8,309 nucleotides of DNA from a gamma proteobacterium symbiont of Bathyaustriella thionipta (GTDB lineage Bacteria; Pseudomonadota; Gammaproteobacteria; Chromatiales; Chromatiaceae): positions 1 to 8,309 of the forward strand of contig JAHXHF010000049.1 in the NCBI GenBank assembly GCA_025656895.1, read 5' to 3'. Of the stretch, positions 7,242 through 8,309 are shown in pieces. The translations under genes were made by a program, and so were the position numbers. The first letter of the stretch is position 1. Each line of letters opens with the position of its first letter. The notes under the pieces are model-generated. The model did no database searches. It saw only the letters and a program-made list of their open reading frames with translations, and had not been told where the DNA came from.

Positions 7242-7396
7242 TATCATCCCGGCATTCCAGACTGTTTTAGCGATAGGGACAGGCTAGTACAAAGGAACAT
7301 TCACAGACCTGTTCGGTATCAAAAAACCGACTCACCGGCTTACTTATCGGCATTCCCTTACCCAGTGTGGTTAGTTGGATTTATCAAGACCAAATA

Positions 7397-7417
7397 AGGT
7401 ATCGTTATACGATACCT
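7397..7417. promoter_or_regulatory. Perfect palindrome, possible operator or small hairpin upstream of the Sel1 gene
   Basis: AGGTATCGT (7397-7405) and its exact complement ACGATACCT (7409-7417) flank a TAT spacer. The site ends about 40 bases before the Sel1 start, in an AT-rich 215-bp intergenic region (7242-7456) that otherwise shows no gene. There is no T-run after it, so it is unlikely to be a terminator. Binding by a dimeric regulator is an inference; no regulator gene is adjacent. Confidence 0.4.
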
Positions 7418-7456
7418 GCAAACAAACCCTATTGATTAATATCAGAACTGATTACT

Positions 7457-8309
7457 ATGAAAAAGCTCCTATTCATATTTTTATTACTCATTTCTTCCCT
7501 TGTTTATGTCGGCTTTCAGAAATATGTCGACTTTCAGAAAGGAGTATCAGCATACCAAAAAGGAAATTATGAAAAGGCCTTTAAGGAATTTACTGAAGCC
7601 GCTGAACAGGGGAATGCCGGTGCCCAATTTAGCCTGGGTGTTATGTATGACCAAGGTCGAGGGCTTCCGCAAGACGACAAAAAGGCCTTTACCTGGTTCT
7701 TGAAAGCCGCTGAACAGGGGGTTGCCCATGCGCAATTTAACCTGGGGCTTATGTATACCCAAGGTCGAGGGGTTCGTCAGGACGATAAAAAGGCGGTTGA
7801 CTGGTACTTGAAAGCTGCTGAACAAGGGAATGCCCGTGCGCAAGCTAACCTGGGTGTTATGTATGACCAAGGCCGAGGGGTTCCGCAAGACGACAAAAAG
7901 GCGGTTGACTGGTACTTGAAAGCCGCTGAACAGGGGGTTGCCGGTGCGCAATCTAACCTGGGTGTTATGTATGACCAGGGGTTGGGGGTTCCGCAAGACG
8001 ATATAAAGGCGGTTGACTGGTACTTGAAAGCCGCTGAGCAGGGGAATGCCGGTGCGCAATTTAACCTGGGGCTTATGTATACCCAAGGTCGAGGGGTTCC
8101 GCAAGACGATAAAAAGGCGATTGACTGGTTCTTGAAAGCCGCTGAACAGGAGCATGCCGATGCTCAAGCTTACCTGGGTGTTATGTATGGCCAAGGTCGA
8201 GGGGTTCCGCAAGACGATAAAAAGGCGGTTGACTGGTACTTGAAAGCCGCTGAACAGGGGGTTGCCGGTGCGCAATCTAACCTGGGTGTTATGTATGACC
8301 AGGGGTTGG
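7457..8309 (+). CDS. Sel1-repeat (SLR/TPR-like) protein with N-terminal anchor, partial at the right edge
   Basis: The frame is open from ATG 7457 to the window end (284 codons) with no stop, so the C terminus is missing. Residues 1-20 (MKKLLFIFLLLISSLVYVGF) form a signal peptide or membrane anchor, placing the repeats in the periplasm or outside. A first helix pair (YQKGNYEKAFKEFTEAAEQG, 33-52) leads into 36-residue Sel1 units of the form AAEQGxAxAQxxLGxMYxQGxGVPQDDxKAxxWxLK. Six are complete and a seventh is cut off. Sel1 arrays form alpha/alpha solenoids that bind proteins; several bacterial members serve in host interaction, envelope or signalling complexes, so the partner cannot be deduced. 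No good Shine-Dalgarno precedes 7457, but it is the only ATG there and begins the hydrophobic segment. Unit-to-unit similarity is very high even at silent positions. Confidence 0.88.
   Translation, partial: MKKLLFIFLLLISSLVYVGFQKYVDFQKGVSAYQKGNYEKAFKEFTEAAEQGNAGAQFSLGVMYDQGRGLPQDDKKAFTWFLKAAEQGVAHAQFNLGLMYTQGRGVRQDDKKAVDWYLKAAEQGNARAQANLGVMYDQGRGVPQDDKKAVDWYLKAAEQGVAGAQSNLGVMYDQGLGVPQDDIKAVDWYLKAAEQGNAGAQFNLGLMYTQGRGVPQDDKKAIDWFLKAAEQEHADAQAYLGVMYGQGRGVPQDDKKAVDWYLKAAEQGVAGAQSNLGVMYDQGL
7509..7544 (+). repeat. 18-bp tandem duplication in the N-terminal part of the Sel1 gene
   Basis: GTCGGCTTTCAGAAATAT (7509-7526) is followed at once by GTCGACTTTCAGAAAGGA (7527-7544), with four differences. 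The frame is kept and gives VGFQKY then VDFQKG, lengthening the segment between the anchor and the repeat domain by six residues. Confidence 0.6.
7598..8309 (+). repeat. 108-bp tandem repeat array encoding Sel1 units
   Basis: Units starting GCCGCTGAACAGG or a close variant begin at 7598, 7706, 7814, 7922, 8030, 8138 and 8246, exactly 108 bases apart. Neighbouring units differ at about 13-16 bases where I compared them. Units three apart are closer: 7706 against 8030 differs at about 10, 7814 against 8138 at about 11, and 7922 against 8246 is identical over all 64 visible bases. This indicates a 324-bp higher-order period. The array continues beyond the window, so copy number is unknown, and assemblies of such arrays can be collapsed or expanded. 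Confidence 0.9.

Noticed and set aside
7313..7330. Hairpin TCGGT/ACCGA with an A-run, as a terminator after dctM
   Set aside because: The stem is only 5 bp and the A-run lies in the loop, so it does not fit a terminator on either strand.
7547..8275. Long antisense open frame of 242 codons across the Sel1 array
   Set aside because: The 108-bp period is a multiple of three, so any frame free of stops in one unit stays open in all. The plus-strand frame has a signal peptide and clear Sel1 motifs, so the antisense frame is a shadow.
7598..8309. CRISPR-like array
   Set aside because: Repeats are contiguous 108-bp units without unique spacers and encode protein in frame.

Overview
The window looks like chromosomal DNA of a gammaproteobacterium. 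It has near-balanced base composition, an AmgK-type sugar kinase, a DUF2782 protein (a family I know mainly from gammaproteobacteria), a LOG-family nucleotidase and a TRAP transporter of the FcbT2/FcbT3 (TakQ/TakM) type. I cannot fix the genus. I see no rRNA, tRNA, CRISPR array or transposase.

Left half, minus strand, read from about 4070 down to 48. An AmgK-like kinase (N-acetylmuramate/N-acetylglucosamine kinase of peptidoglycan recycling) is followed after 2 bp by a DUF62 SAM hydrolase (SAM hydroxide adenosyltransferase). That gene shares an ATGA overlap with a small membrane-anchored protein that has eight regularly spaced cysteines. After a 75-bp gap with a terminator-like hairpin comes a membrane sensor with double-CACHE and tandem HAMP domains. 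It stops in the middle of its GAF domain and has no output domain, so it is probably truncated.

Middle to right, plus strand, 4177 to 7241. A divergent set of four closely spaced genes encodes a LOG-family phosphoribohydrolase-like protein, a secreted DUF2782 protein with a DxDxDG calcium-type loop, and the small (DctQ) and large (DctM) permeases of a TRAP transporter. The two permease genes overlap by ATGA. No substrate-binding protein (DctP) gene lies in the window. A compact divergent promoter region (about 4033-4176) separates the two gene groups.

Right edge. A 215-bp intergenic stretch carries a 9-bp-arm palindrome. It precedes a membrane-anchored or secreted Sel1-repeat protein that runs off the window. 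Its 36-residue repeats are so alike at DNA level (108-bp period, with a 324-bp higher-order period) that recent duplication is likely.

The genes are mostly of known families. The most notable points are the repeat expansion, the sensor that ends inside its GAF domain, the cysteine-patterned small protein coupled to the SAM hydrolase, and the TRAP permease pair without its binding protein. I found no convincing wholly new system.
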